A stretch of 64,000 nt of DNA from Ryuthela nishihirai (GCA_038380435.1 JAWZYU010000726.1:16164-80163); one strand, 5' to 3'. Counted from the stretch's first letter, positions 56,701-62,159 are shown. Made by a program: numbers and translations. Notes: generated by a model from the letters alone, not told the origin.

Positions 56701-57933
56701 TTTAGCAATATTCTAAACAGTGTCTGAAGGCATTTATACTCATATATTTAGCCAATGCAGATATTTAGCCAACGTTTAAAGTGCCCTACAGCTTGGGGCG
56801 GGGGTGGCTCAGTCGGTAGCACGCCAGGCTCGTAATCTGTAGTTCCCAGGTTCGAGTACCTGCTGGGTCTGCGTTGAGATTTATCTCCGCAAAATTCCTC
56901 GCCCTGCCCACGGTCAGAAGGGGACACCGATGGGCTTGGAAAAGCCGCCGTCCGTCGGATGGGACGTTAAGCCGTGGTCCCGTGTGCGGGAGAGCCATAC
57001 CCTGTGCACGTTAGAGAACACGCTGGATGGCCTTGACGGGAGGCTACCATCTGTCTCCCAACAGTTGTTCCAGTGGGTCCCCTCCTCCAACCTTCTCTGA
57101 GCCTTCGGGGTCCATGTGACCTGGCCATTTAGCCCATGGTGTGCAAAAAGGTGTCGCTCAGAGGTAAAACAACCCAACCCAACTCTCAGGTTCGAGTCCC
57201 AGCTGGGTCAGCGTTGAGATTTATCTCCGCAAAATTCCCCGCCCTGCCCACGGTCAGTAGGGGACACCGATGGGCTTGGAAAGGCCGCCGTCCGTCGGAT
57301 GGGACGTTAAGCTGTGGCCCCGTGTGCGGGAGAGCCATACCCTGTGCATGTTAAAGAACACGCTTGATGGCCTTGACGGGAGGCTACCATCTGTCTGCCA
57401 ACAGCTGTTCCAGTGGGTCCCCTCCTCCAACCTTCTCTGAGCCTTCGGGGTCCATGTGACCTGGCCATTTAGCCCATGGTGTGCAAAAAAGTGCCGCTCA
57501 GAGGTAAAACAACCCAACCCTACAGTTTTATTACTGTATTATCACTAAACCATGTGTAAATATAAAGCAAAAAGCTGCGAAATTATTCTGCTTTAATAAA
57601 TTGTATGTTTAAACAATTATTATCCAACGGAATTGGGACTCGAATTATGAAATCTCACATAACGTGACTGAAACAGTTGCAATTTATACCCATTTAAAAA
57701 AGTGAATCATCCGTTTTTGTTAAAATGACTCTACTCAAATCTCCAATAAATTCAAATGTTTCAATATTTTACTAATGATATTAAAATCATGATCTTTAGG
57801 GTGGCGTGACATCGAGAGAGGAAATGTGCCTTGCTTTCTTTCTCTATTATCCCCGAATGGAGGTTTATGCATCATTAAGTTCTGCCACTATGCCCCTTGT
57901 TATGGGACTAACAGGGATTTTGGATCAACAAAA
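14624..57933 (+). CDS. MOXD1: DBH-like copper monooxygenase (MOXD1 family), 11 internal exons, partial at both ends
   Basis: Joined exons: 14624-14770, 21461-21637, 22718-22804, 25846-26037, 27667-27766, 31512-31678, 36985-37042, 42443-42528, 45489-45527, 48107-48166, 57800-57933 (1,247 nt, about 415 codons, no internal stop). All introns are AG/GT and phases match. Family knowledge: these type II, ascorbate-dependent enzymes hydroxylate a substrate carbon using two separate copper sites, in the secretory pathway. Visible in order: DOMON C-terminal part, HTMYWC, VHHIL and LEVHYDN (CuA histidines), HSH (CuB HxH), RHFRDG, and SREEMC (CuB methionine). No catalytic ligand is missing in the part seen. 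The MOXD1-type DOMON, rather than a bare PHM core, favours MOXD1 over PHM; tyramine beta-hydroxylase is the next alternative. The first exons and the C-terminus are not in view. The natural substrate of MOXD1-like enzymes cannot be inferred here. Confidence 0.93.
14811..15345. mobile_element. TTAA-flanked MITE (piggyBac-like ends)
   Basis: TTAA at 14811-14814 and 15342-15345 borders inverted ends CCCTTTCAGGAC / CCCTTTCACGAC (one mismatch in 12). It is 535 bp, AT-rich, without a transposase. TTAA targets and CCC starts are typical of piggyBac elements. It begins 41 bp after the donor of exon 1. Confidence 0.7.
15346..15965. other. Intron stretch, no feature recognised
   Basis: AT-rich sequence. 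Only a short segment (tttcccgacccctttccgtt, then actagcatt) resembles 36765-36800, which hints at an old dispersed repeat. Confidence 0.5.
15970..17945. repeat. Minisatellite, about 40-bp monomers in 120-bp and 664-bp higher orders
   Basis: Monomers such as caagagtcatgcccaagtat + actcgggctataggattct alternate in three variants. A 664-bp higher-order unit is repeated: about 16320-17030 equals 16985-17745 with very few changes. Open frames here are repeat-made. Confidence 0.9.
17955..20100. repeat. Minisatellite, 66-bp unit
   Basis: The unit combines ctcttgcactgcacaactga, agctcttccactacacacac, and tatgctctttcacgacacac. The first 700 bases are diverged relatives; from about 18700 to 20060 the units are nearly uniform. 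66 is a multiple of three, hence the false 344-codon frame. Confidence 0.9.
20101..20599. other. AT-rich intron stretch with a tRNA-like fragment
   Basis: No gene. At about 20563-20590, the complement reads a box-B-like gtgggctcgggtcccacc, a tRNA-like remnant cut by the SINE at 20604. Confidence 0.45.
20600..21152 (-). mobile_element. SINE-1 dimer (extra tail unit), target duplication
   Basis: Two tail units in a row (joint tttaacgttgagttgtttta at about 20770), then body and head. ctcctggt appears on both sides (about 20585 and 21164). Confidence 0.85.
21461..21637 (+). CDS. MOXD1: MOXD1-like exon 2: end of DOMON and linker
   Basis: Acceptor ctgctag at 21454-21460, donor gtaaga at 21638, 59 codons, phase 0 on both sides. 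It begins DSTMRVIYAFNDKDP, the usual end of DOMON (ST.RVI.A). A linker follows with HGTNNRGVRS and a leucine-rich stretch leading towards the copper monooxygenase core. The preceding intron is 6.7 kb and holds two large minisatellites and a TTAA-flanked element. Confidence 0.9.
21890..22356. mobile_element. Diverged copy of the foldback element
   Basis: It shares scattered blocks with 13439-13938 (tcaacaatactcattcatta, aaatcgagattt, ttagaaattatagagc) and ends with two copies of ccattgacataacat. The left end is unclear. Confidence 0.5.
22452..22645 (-). mobile_element. SINE-2, single head, complete
   Basis: tRNA-Ser-like head (complement of taaccactcggccacggga), box B, 3' body and a (TTTA)n-like tail at the left. 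It is a reference for the normal one-head structure. 72 bp upstream of exon 3. Confidence 0.88.
22718..22804 (+). CDS. MOXD1: MOXD1-like exon 3: start of copper core (HTMYWC)
   Basis: Acceptor ttttcag at 22711-22717, donor gtgagt at 22805, 29 codons, phase 0. The peptide contains HTMYWC, matching the T.YWC signature with the first conserved cysteine of the N-terminal copper monooxygenase domain. It ends KNHIIM, which reads on into IEPLIQEG of the next exon. Confidence 0.92.
22963..23184. mobile_element. Palindromic MITE, TA-flanked, complete
   Basis: It is a nearly perfect 222-bp palindrome from TACAGTCGCTC to GAGCGACTGTA, centred on cacgtg at 23071-23076. TA borders and the short CAGT-type ends suggest a Tc1/mariner-type origin. 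Other copies: 45741-45920, 55738-55941, 58114-58273. Confidence 0.85.
23277..23339. repeat. Short perfect-type palindrome
   Basis: cctaattaataatataatga and its complement lie on either side of a 4-6-nt centre (about 23308). It sits in a field of short AT-rich near-repeats (aaggaatgatataatgaaaa). Confidence 0.7.
23585..23970 (-). mobile_element. SINE-1, full length, target duplication
   Basis: Complete copy. agaagtaacatga / agaagtaatatga flank it (about 23568 and 23974). Confidence 0.9.
24051..24225 (-). mobile_element. Diverged SINE-2, split by a SINE-1 dimer
   Basis: 3' end (complement of aattaagcagccacttggca), body, and the start of the head (gatcagtagccaaacacatt). The rest of the head resumes after 24957 (cattaaccacttct), so SINE-1 inserted into it. 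Confidence 0.75.
24227..24957 (+). mobile_element. SINE-1 dimer: full copy plus headless copy
   Basis: A full copy (24227-24610) is joined at aacccaggttcgagtcccag to a second copy that begins at box B. One target-like repeat (cattaa.ca.ttc) flanks the pair, so it seems to have inserted as a unit, into a SINE-2. Confidence 0.88.
25321..25627 (+). mobile_element. SINE-1, 5'-truncated, target duplication
   Basis: It begins at agatttatctccgc, without the tRNA-like head. actttgaagga lies on both sides (about 25310-25320 and 25626-25636). Confidence 0.9.
25846..26037 (+). CDS. MOXD1: MOXD1-like exon 4: CuA His-His pair
   Basis: Acceptor tttcag ends at 25845, donor gtaagt at 26038, 64 codons. It contains VHHIL, the adjacent histidines that bind CuA, then MYEC, GHECYTPNMPD and WGVGGE, all strongly conserved in the family. 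The cysteines of YEC, HEC and KC are the expected disulfide partners. An ATG at 25816 lies in the upstream intron and is not the start. A SINE with an 11-bp target duplication sits 56 bp after the donor. Confidence 0.95.
26094..26479 (+). mobile_element. SINE-1, full length, target duplication
   Basis: Complete head to tail, flanked by ctgttagatat (about 26082 and 26480). This copy and the 3' flank that follows it recur at 48310-48900. Confidence 0.92.
26584..26715 (-). mobile_element. Diverged SINE-1 tail fragment
   Basis: ggttgagttgtcttccctcg, ctaaatttccaggtcacaag and ctcagagaaggttgggg mark an old tail. It recurs at 48788-48890 within the same duplicated block. Confidence 0.7.
26737..27112 (+). 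mobile_element. SINE-1, full length (small head deletion)
   Basis: The head lacks about 10 bases between anticodon arm and box B (ctcgtaatccaggttcgag). Body and tail are normal. Confidence 0.88.
27150..27275 (-). mobile_element. Old SINE-1 body/head fragment
   Basis: ttttgcggagataaatctta, ggaactcgaaccaggtagct and ctaccgactgagcc are visible with many substitutions. Confidence 0.7.
27667..27766 (+). CDS. MOXD1: MOXD1-like exon 5: CuA third histidine
   Basis: The acceptor ttttaag ends at 27666 and the donor gtaaat is at 27767 (a weaker donor). It has 33 codons plus one base (phase 1 exit). It encodes AMIFPEHVGMPLD and LEVHYDN; the histidine of EVHYDNP is the third CuA ligand. The split glycine codon is completed by the next exon, giving HDGIS. 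Confidence 0.93.
27947..28213 (+). mobile_element. SINE-1, 5'-truncated
   Basis: It starts at gccagtaggggacaccgatg and runs to the tail. 180 bp after the donor of exon 5. Confidence 0.85.
28265..28632 (+). mobile_element. Old SINE-1, interrupted by a younger copy
   Basis: Diverged head (ggatcagtcgttagcgcgac), box B (ggttcgagtcc) and body. Its tail is broken at 28632 and resumes at about 29018 (aggtaaaacaagg) after a younger - strand SINE. Confidence 0.75.
28633..29017 (-). mobile_element. SINE-1, full length, nested
   Basis: A complete copy inserted in the tail of the older + strand SINE at 28265. Confidence 0.9.
29040..29605. other. Intron stretch, nothing recognised
   Basis: AT-rich, no long frame, no RNA signature, no clear repeat. 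Confidence 0.5.
29606..29848 (-). mobile_element. Old SINE-1 fragment
   Basis: acgggttgtttcacctctga, cagcctcccgtcaaggccat and ccagcgtggttttgcacac remain; many changes. Confidence 0.7.
29852..30048 (-). mobile_element. SINE-2, single head
   Basis: (TTTA)n-like tail at left, 3' body (complement of cctcaagcagctgcttgtca), head to ctcggccacgg. Confidence 0.86.
30236..30571 (+). mobile_element. SINE-1, truncated at box B
   Basis: It starts at aaaggttcgagtcccagctg, the same point at which second units of the dimers start, and runs to a tail ending aacaacccaacccaatcc. Confidence 0.85.
30585..30654 (+). mobile_element. Old SINE-1 head
   Basis: ggcgggagttacctgagttg and gttcccacgttgagacccc mark a decayed head, cut by the next SINE. 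Confidence 0.6.
30655..31043 (-). mobile_element. SINE-1, full length
   Basis: Complete - strand copy inserted after the head fragment at 30585. Confidence 0.88.
31104..31430 (+). mobile_element. SINE-1 with internal deletion
   Basis: Head and body are normal to ctggatggcctt, then it jumps to ctctgagcctttggggtcc, losing about 75 bases. It ends 81 bp before exon 6. Confidence 0.87.
31512..31678 (+). CDS. MOXD1: MOXD1-like exon 6: link between copper domains
   Basis: Acceptor aacag at 31507-31511, donor gtaagt at 31679, 167 nt entering in phase 1 and leaving in phase 0. The peptide carries DQSGLRMHYT, YDAGTLMVG, IPPGQEEF and GHSDPEC, the conserved end of the N-terminal and start of the C-terminal copper domain (SGLR...T..LR.YDAG; IPPG). 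The following 5.3-kb intron is mostly one minisatellite. Confidence 0.93.
31737..31955 (-). mobile_element. Possible mariner-like 3' remnant
   Basis: The end tacgagggtaagccaaaata looks like a mariner-type inverted end, and the complement of 31895-31925 can be read as FHRQRFDKLIK, a possible transposase end. Only one end is seen; the minisatellite begins where the rest would be. Confidence 0.4.
31955..36740. repeat. 4.8-kb minisatellite, 146-147-bp higher-order unit
   Basis: Four related subunits of about 36 bp (core ctcttaaggcactttgtgac) form a unit of 146-147 bp; unit starts measured near 35121, 35268, 35414, 35560 and 35707. The first kilobase is irregular, the rest nearly uniform. It fills most of the intron between exons 6 and 7. 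Open frames inside are repeat-made. Confidence 0.92.
36985..37042 (+). CDS. MOXD1: MOXD1-like exon 7: CuB HxH site
   Basis: Acceptor ttttacag ends at 36984, donor gtaaga at 37043. It has 58 nt, entering in phase 0 and leaving in phase 1. The peptide GMNDTGLNILGIFLHSHLI places HSH where family members have H(T/A)H, the CuB histidine pair. The split glycine codon joins exon 8 to give GRRLKARHFRDG. Confidence 0.93.
37196..37592. mobile_element. Two old SINE-1 fragments, opposite orientation
   Basis: A - strand body and head (to about 37395) meets a + strand body and tail (gtgcacattaaagaacacg ... cattcagaggtaaaacaacc). Confidence 0.75.
37648..37745 (+). mobile_element. SINE-1 head fragment
   Basis: gggggtggctcagtcggtag, box B ggttcgagta and the start of the body only. 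Confidence 0.75.
37803..38525 (+). mobile_element. SINE-1 trimer: full copy plus two tail units
   Basis: After a full copy (to about 38185) the joint caactcaacgttaaagaacac starts a second tail unit, and caacccaacgttaaagaac a third. The joints are at the same point as in the - strand polymers. Confidence 0.9.
38526..38792 (+). mobile_element. Old SINE-1 body/tail
   Basis: gacactgatgagcttggaaa, gtcggatgagacg and a decayed tail (gcagctcagagataaaag). Confidence 0.7.
38800..39120. other. Intron stretch, nothing recognised
   Basis: AT-rich, no feature seen. Confidence 0.5.
39124..39614. mobile_element. SINE-1 variant (- strand) joined to a + strand tail
   Basis: The - strand copy (to about 39493) has a distinctive variant: the cgtcttttccaag and gtccccactctgacc changes, loss of the segment after cgcacacgg, and a C-run in the head. 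A + strand tail follows. The same variant is at 43300-43660. Confidence 0.87.
39656..40032. mobile_element. Candidate DNA transposon remnant with CATGGGCG ends
   Basis: Left end catgggcgtccgcagag with a G-run and a nearby complementary C-run; right end ggcgcccatg. The ends are inverted (catgggcg.c). No coding capacity. No clear target duplication. Confidence 0.45.
40206..42429 (-). pseudogene. LINE 1 remnant: reverse transcriptase (RTE/endonuclease-RT-like)
   Basis: Read on the - strand. A linker region (VYDHYLVK, NTEALKDP) is followed by the RT domain: FKKGDRSSCDNYRGISLL, FKKAFDSVDR, SGVRQGCILSPFLF and the catalytic YADD. Then come the thumb and C-terminal parts (FNYLGSYV, SYGSETWTL, LHWFGHVARM, RGRPRMRWADNVKQDL) and the end LHGLVGPP. 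Frameshifts and stops (for example near 41400 and 40980) break it into at least five pieces, so it is dead. The endonuclease half is absent (5' truncation). The 3' end at the left is (GGA)n-like and preceded by ctgcttgag. Its end just before exon 8 suggests that it was inserted in the intron or kept up to the splice site. The clade call is tentative. Confidence 0.85.
42443..42528 (+). CDS. MOXD1: MOXD1-like exon 8: RHFRDG segment
   Basis: Acceptor atcgttttag ends at 42442, donor gtaacg at 42529, 86 nt entering in phase 1 and leaving in phase 0. It encodes RHFRDG.E and the KNYDFNYQ strand, both family hallmarks. Recognisable antisense LINE sequence comes within about 14 bp of the acceptor, so branch point and pyrimidine tract probably lie in or beside LINE-derived DNA. 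Confidence 0.93.
42680..42780 (+). mobile_element. SINE-1 body fragment
   Basis: It reads ctcccgccctgcccactgtc, gacaccgatgggtatg and gggacgttaagccgtggcac, then is cut by a - strand SINE polymer. Confidence 0.8.
42782..43660 (-). mobile_element. SINE-1 polymer: four tail units, body and variant head
   Basis: Tail units start near 42782, 42954, 43124 and 43287 with the joint tttaacgttgg(a/g)ttgtttt. The last continues to a head that ends in a C-run, and shares its variant with 39124-39493. Confidence 0.9.
43661..43832 (+). mobile_element. Old SINE-1 body/tail
   Basis: gtgaacgttaaagaacacgc, ggaggctaccatctgtg and a decayed tail. Confidence 0.75.
43934..45488 (+). repeat. 156-bp minisatellite carrying exon 9's acceptor in every unit
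   Basis: Ten units. Each ends with tttatttccattttag followed by gagt. The decoy positions (first base after AG) are 44086, 44242, 44398, 44554, 44710, 44866, 45022, 45178 and 45333; the real exon starts at 45489. Spacing is 156 (once 155). At each decoy the reading phase of the intron (0) gives GAG then the stop TGA. Confidence 0.93.
45489..45527 (+). CDS. MOXD1: MOXD1-like exon 9: 13-codon microexon
   Basis: Acceptor tttccattttag ends at 45488, donor gtaaga at 45528, 39 nt in phase 0. It encodes EYHYFSKEITYLP, which aligns with the family segment (F.YL..E...LPGD) and continues as GDHVTVEC in exon 10. It is too short for ordinary ORF searches. The acceptor and the first bases of the exon (gagt) are repeated nine times upstream in a 156-bp array. 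Confidence 0.9.
45741..45920. mobile_element. Palindromic MITE, part of right arm deleted
   Basis: It starts tacagtcact, has the left arm and centre (cgtgtcacgtgacacg), then resumes near the right end (ctgaattctg ... gagcgact). Confidence 0.8.
46085..47640. repeat. Minisatellite, about 46-bp unit, orientation switch at about 47315
   Basis: Up to about 47310 units read cccagaaacactagacgcac + caaactttgtacaaactttc. After it the reverse complement runs for about 300 bp (aaagtttggtgcgtctagtg). The array therefore ends in a large inverted repeat. Confidence 0.9.
47641..48100. other. AT-rich intron stretch
   Basis: No gene or clear repeat; it runs up to the acceptor of exon 10. Confidence 0.5.
48107..48166 (+). 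CDS. MOXD1: MOXD1-like exon 10
   Basis: Acceptor ttctag at 48101-48106, donor gtaagt at 48167, 60 nt, phase 0. The 20 residues are GDHVTVECTYNSMERTNSTL, matching the conserved PGD....C.YN...R segment. The next intron, 9.6 kb, holds SINEs, a 3.7-kb minisatellite and a palindromic MITE. Confidence 0.92.
48245..48675 (+). mobile_element. SINE-1 with doubled, partly decayed head
   Basis: A decayed head (gggtggctcagtcggtggtc) lies directly before a good head (cccagtcggtagcgcgccag), body and tail. Confidence 0.85.
48676..48890 (+). repeat. Copy of the 3' flank of the SINE at 26094
   Basis: From aatctgttagatatctaaac to ggttgggggaaag it matches 26474-26690 with few differences, including a diverged SINE tail. 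Confidence 0.85.
48891..49310 (+). mobile_element. SINE-1 tail and an older body/tail
   Basis: First a tail (gctgttccagtgggtcccct ... aacaacccaaccc), then a diverged body (gttgagacttctccgcaaaa ... agagatgaaacaacc). Confidence 0.75.
49311..49990. other. Intron stretch, nothing firm
   Basis: AT-rich; a short SINE-like piece (gagccaaatagccaggtcac) near 49459. No gene. Confidence 0.5.
50004..50395 (+). mobile_element. SINE-1, full length, target duplication
   Basis: Complete. aagccatacgact flanks it (about 49991-50003 and 50393-50405). Confidence 0.92.
50440..54100. repeat. 3.7-kb minisatellite, 62-bp unit
   Basis: The unit joins ggtgccacggaacatattca, ttgaggtcagagaacctgct and gaccaaattcattcagatca. 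The first 900 bases are more diverged, with a short inverted piece near 50720-50745; later units show larger shuffled multiples. Short frames here are artefacts. Confidence 0.92.
54101..54579. other. Intron stretch, nothing recognised
   Basis: A- and T-rich. A 151-codon frame on the - strand is low in complexity and matches nothing I know. Confidence 0.5.
54580..54966 (+). mobile_element. SINE-1, full length, target duplication
   Basis: Complete; atggctataa on both sides. Confidence 0.92.
55338..55723 (-). mobile_element. SINE-1 tail dimer, 5'-truncated, target duplication
   Basis: Two tail units (joint tttaacgttgggttgtttta at about 55517), ending in the body at cacggggtc. tataacggtaat / tataatggtaat flank the pair. 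Confidence 0.88.
55738..55941. mobile_element. Palindromic MITE, rearranged
   Basis: A 36-bp segment (ggcaacgctttgtttttaga...) is doubled in the left arm; the right arm is reduced. The flank tgttgaatatatgaaccatt is also found after the copy at 58114. Confidence 0.8.
55950..56125. repeat. Short tandem repeat
   Basis: accattagtcattaaacgaa + taatagtaaaaataaaa units, about four, imperfect. Confidence 0.75.
56128..56516 (-). mobile_element. SINE-1, full length
   Basis: Complete - strand copy; the head ends ctgagccaccccgactgagcc with a small duplication. Confidence 0.9.
56795..57523 (+). mobile_element. SINE-1 dimer: full copy plus headless copy
   Basis: The second unit starts at caggttcgagtcccagctgg (box B) after aacccaactct. 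ccctacag.tt is found only outside the pair (about 56783 and 57517), so the dimer inserted as one unit. Confidence 0.9.
57800..57933 (+). CDS. MOXD1: MOXD1-like exon 11: CuB methionine
   Basis: Acceptor gatctttag ends at 57799, donor gtaagt at 57934, 134 nt with phase 2 exit. It starts GGVTSREEMCLAFFLYYP; the methionine of REEMC is the CuB ligand in this family. After YYPRMEVYAS the sequence leaves the conserved core and enters the variable C-terminal region. Later exons, which should carry the rest of the C-terminal domain, are not visible before 64000. Confidence 0.93.
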
Positions 57934-58113
57934 GTAAGTTGAATATTCACATATTATTATTATTATTATTTATTTGTTTCGACGTATATACATATATATA
58001 TATGCATACATGCATATACATAAATTTAACATAATTACTACATAAATAGAGTAAAAAGCTCACAAGAGTACTCTCGTGCATATCTTCAGTATTGAAAATT
58101 AATATATTTATAA

Positions 58114-58273
58114 ATTACAGAATTCAGAAAAAATATCTGGCAACGATTTTTTTAGAAATTAGTGATCTGGCAACCTTCGTGAATCACTAATTTCTAAACA
58201 AAATCGTTGCCAGATATTTTTTCTGAATTCTGCAATCAACCATAGTGTTCGGATACTTTTTTGAGCGACTGTA
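58114..58273. mobile_element. Palindromic MITE, left end lost
   Basis: It starts inside the left arm (attacagaattcag) and keeps the right end gagcgactgta. Confidence 0.8.
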
Positions 58274-58315
58274 TGTTGAATATATGAACCATTACTCATT
58301 AAACGAATCAAAGTT

Positions 58316-58603
58316 CCCCGCCCTGCCCACGGTCAGTAGGGGACACCGATGGGCTTGGAAAGGCCGCCGTCCGTCGGATGGGACGTTAAGCCGTGGCACC
58401 GTGTGCGGGAGAGCCATACCCTGTGCACGTTAAAGAACACACTGGATGGCCCTGACGGGGGGGCTACCATCTGTCTCCCAACAGCTGTTCCAGTGGGTCC
58501 CCTACCCCAGCCTTCTCTGAGCCTTCGGGGTCCGTGTGACCTGGCCATTTAGCCCATGGTGTGCAAAAAAGTGCCGCTCAGAAGTAAAACAACCCAACCC
58601 ATT
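58316..58603 (+). mobile_element. SINE-1, 5'-truncated, target duplication
   Basis: It begins at ttccccgccctgcccacgg; cattaaacgaat on both sides, with five extra bases at the 5' joint. Confidence 0.88.
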
Positions 58604-58649
58604 AAACGAATAATTCGTTTCTGAAAAATGAATAATTGTTTATTAAAAA

Positions 58650-61600
58650 TATTTTGGAACCGCTTGTTGGTCGCAGAGTAAATATTATATAAACCACCTC
58701 ACGATTTTATTCCATAGGTTAATCGGGAACGTATTAATGTGCAATATAATATATTCATAAATTTAGGTGACACTGTATTTTTTACTGAATATAACTGAGC
58801 TAAACAATAAAACATTTTCTTTTTAATCCATACTACACGTTCTTTCGAAGTTAAACAAGTATCGAAGCAAATACCTAAGTACCTGACAGATGATACTATG
58901 TGTATTTCAGGACAATTATATTCTTCATTATTTTGACAAATATAGTTCATGAAAAATTAATATATTATTATTTTATATACTTCAGATTAAATTATTTGTG
59001 TTTAAATAGATGAATACAGTATTTGTCTTATTTAAATTAATGTTTAATAAATTACTATTAAACCAGTTACCAATTATTTTTAAATCAGAATTTGCATCTG
59101 GAAAAAGATCAGGATTGTTCTTACTAGTATATGTTAAATAGGTGTAATCTGCAAATAATGTTAATTTGTCTTTTAATCCAATAAAATTAATATCGTTTAT
59201 GTATATTATAAAGAGCAAAGGCCCAAAAACCGATCCTTGAGGTACTCCATATTCAATTTGTCTCCAGTTGCTATATGCATCTACTATTTTAATGCACTTA
59301 CTCTGTTAGTTAGGGAACTAATAAACCACTTTAATGGCAATCTTCTAACTCCAGCAGCCTGTAATTTTGTTATTAATTTTTTTTTATGATCTACAGTTCT
59401 CAACGTGGGGTACGCGGTAAAATATCTTGAGGTACACCGTGAGAGCTCAAAAGTCGCTAGATCTAATAACAAAGTAAAAATAACCATTGCTATACTATAA
59501 CTAAAGTTTTATCTATCTATACAAGGGGTACGCCAGTTACATACACCTTTCCATCGGGTAAGTGAAGCATAAAAGTTTGAGAACCACTGATATATATGTT
59601 TTATTTTATTCCCATTGTTATACTATAACTATAGTTTTATCTATCTATACAAGGGGTATGCCAGTTACATACACATTTCCGGGGGGTACGTGAAGCATAA
59701 AAGGTTGAGAACCACTGATATATATATGTTTTATTTTATTCCCATTGTTATACTATAACTATAGTTTTATCTATCTATACAAGGGGTATAACAGTTACAT
59801 ACACATTTCCAGGGGGTACGTGAAGCATAAAAGGTTGAGAACCACTGATATATATGTTTTGTTTTATTCCCATTGCTATACTATAACTATAGTTTTATCT
59901 ATCTATACAAGGGGTACGCCAGTTACATACACATTTCCAGGGGGTACGTGGAGCATAAAAGTTTGAGAACCACTGATATATATATGTGTTATTTTATTCC
60001 CATTGTTATACTATAACTATAGTTTTATCTATCTATACAAGGGGTACGCCAGTTACATACACATTTCCAGGGGGTACGTGAAGCAAAAAAGGTTGAGAAG
60101 CACTGATATATATGTTTTATTTTATTCCCATTGTTATACCATATAGATTTATCTATCTGTACAAGGGGTACGCCAGTTACATACACATTTCCAGGGGGTA
60201 CGTGAAGCAAAAAAAGGTTGAGAACCACTGATATATATGTTTTATTTTATTCCCATTGTTATACCATAACTATAGATTTATCTATCTATACAAGGGGTAC
60301 TCCAGTTACATACACATTTCCAGCGGGTAAGTGAAGCATAAAAGTTTGAGAACCACTGATATATATGTTTTATTTTATTCCCATTGTTATACTATAACTA
60401 TAGTTTTATCTATCTATACAAGGGGTATGCCAGTTACACACACATTTCCGGGGGGTACGTGAAGCATAAAAGGTTGAGAACCACTGATATATATGTTTTA
60501 TTTTATTCCCATTGTTATACTATAACTATAGTTTTATCTATCTATACAAGGGGTATGCCAGTTACATACACATTTCCAGGGGGTACGTGAAGCAAAAAAG
60601 GTTGAGAACCACTGATATATATGTTTTATTTTATTCCCATTGTTATACCATAACTATAGATTTATCTATCTGTACAAGGGGTACGCCAGTTACATACACA
60701 TTTCCAGGGGGTACGTGAAGCAAAAAAGGTTGAGAACCACTGATATATATGTTTTGTTTTATTCCCATTGCTATACTATAACTATAGTTTTATCTATCTA
60801 TACAAGTGGTACGCCAGTTACATACACATTTCCAGGGGGTACGTGGAGCATAAAAGTTTGAGAACCACTGATATATATATATGTGTTATTTTATTCCCAT
60901 TGTTATACTATAACTATAGTTTTATCTATCTATACAAGGAGTAATCCAGTTACATACACATTTCCAGGGGGTACGTGAAGCATAAAAGTTTGAGAACCAC
61001 TGATATATATGTTTTATTTTATTCCCATTGTTATACTATAAATATAGTTTTATCTATCTATACAAGGGGTACCCCAGTTACATACACATTTCCAGGGGGT
61101 ACGTGAAGCATAAAAGTTTGAGAACCACTGATCTACAATATCAAAAGCTTTCTTTATATCTAGAAATATTGTCAATGCATGATGACTATTATTTATAGAT
61201 GCATATATTTTATTTGTTACATTCAATAATGCATCATCAATACCTAGTTTCTTTTTAAAACGAAATTTATTTTCACTAAAAAGGATTTATTTTCTAAATA
61301 TTCATATAATTTTATTTTTACAATATTTTCAAATATTTTAGACAGTAACGAAAGTAAAGCAATTGACCCATAATTTCCTAAGTCAGTTACATTTCTTTCC
61401 TTGAAAATAGGAATAATTATTGTTTTATTTCAATATATCTGGGAATATCCCTTTTTCAATAGAGAAATTAAATAATCTTACTACAAATTTCATAAATTTT
61501 TTAATTAATAATTGTAACAAATCACTCGTAACCCTATCAAAACCTGGAGATTTGCTTTAAGGTAACAGTCTTATTTGAGTTTTAATTTCAAAGATCGTTA

Positions 61601-62110
61601 TGGGTGATAAAAAAAAAGAAATTTTTAAACTGCAAATTTTATTCTTAATTCCGCAATCAAAATCTGATATTAAAATTTCAATTAGTTTTTTAGGAATAGT
61701 TATAAAATACTCATTAAATAAATCTACAAATTTACGTGGTTTATCAATATATCTAATCATTTCATTATTATTTTAAATTATGATTGGAAAATTTCCTTTT
61801 TTTTCATATCTACCATTTATCTCATTTATTACATCCCATGCTTTTTTAAGTTCCCATTTGCTTTAAAAAATTTATTTTCATAATGTTGCATTTTAGTTTG
61901 TCTAATTTTATTGGTTACAAAATTTCTAAATTCAGAGAAATAATTTCTTAAGGATACGTTTATAGGATCTTTTTTCATTTCTTTATATAGTTTGTTTCTA
62001 TAGTTAATTAATTGTACCCGTTCATTAGTAATACATGGTTTTATTTTGCGAATTTTTTTATTTTTGATTATTGTAGCTTCATTTGTTAACCAATGCATCA
62101 CTCAAATTAT
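58650..62110 (-). pseudogene. LINE 2 remnant: RT of jockey/CR1-like type, split by an insertion
   Basis: Read on the - strand in two parts. Part one (62110-61138): a linker rich in Lys (LINYRNKLYKEMKKDP), KSPGFD, then FLDIKKAFDIVD. Part two (59395-58650): DHKKKLITKLQAAGVRRL, then GVPQGS.FGPLLFIIYIND, the catalytic box changed to FADYT (normally FADDT), WFNSNLLNINLNKT, and RYLGICFD. Stops and frameshifts make it inactive. The text joins correctly across the insertion (IVD|DHK share one codon through the target duplication). The family is one of the jockey/CR1-like lineages; I cannot be more exact. Confidence 0.82.
59396..61129. mobile_element. hAT-like insertion with a minisatellite interior
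   Basis: gatctaca lies at both borders (59388-59395 and 61130-61137), an 8-bp direct repeat as hAT elements make. The ends are inverted: gttctcaac and (gt)ttgagaaccact(g), the common hAT CAG.GGTTCTCAA type. The interior is about thirteen units of 115-130 bp, each containing the end motif ttgagaaccactg. Confidence 0.75.
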
Positions 62111-62159
62111 TATTTATCATATAAGGAATGGTTTCATTTTTCAGCTAAACTTACTTTTT

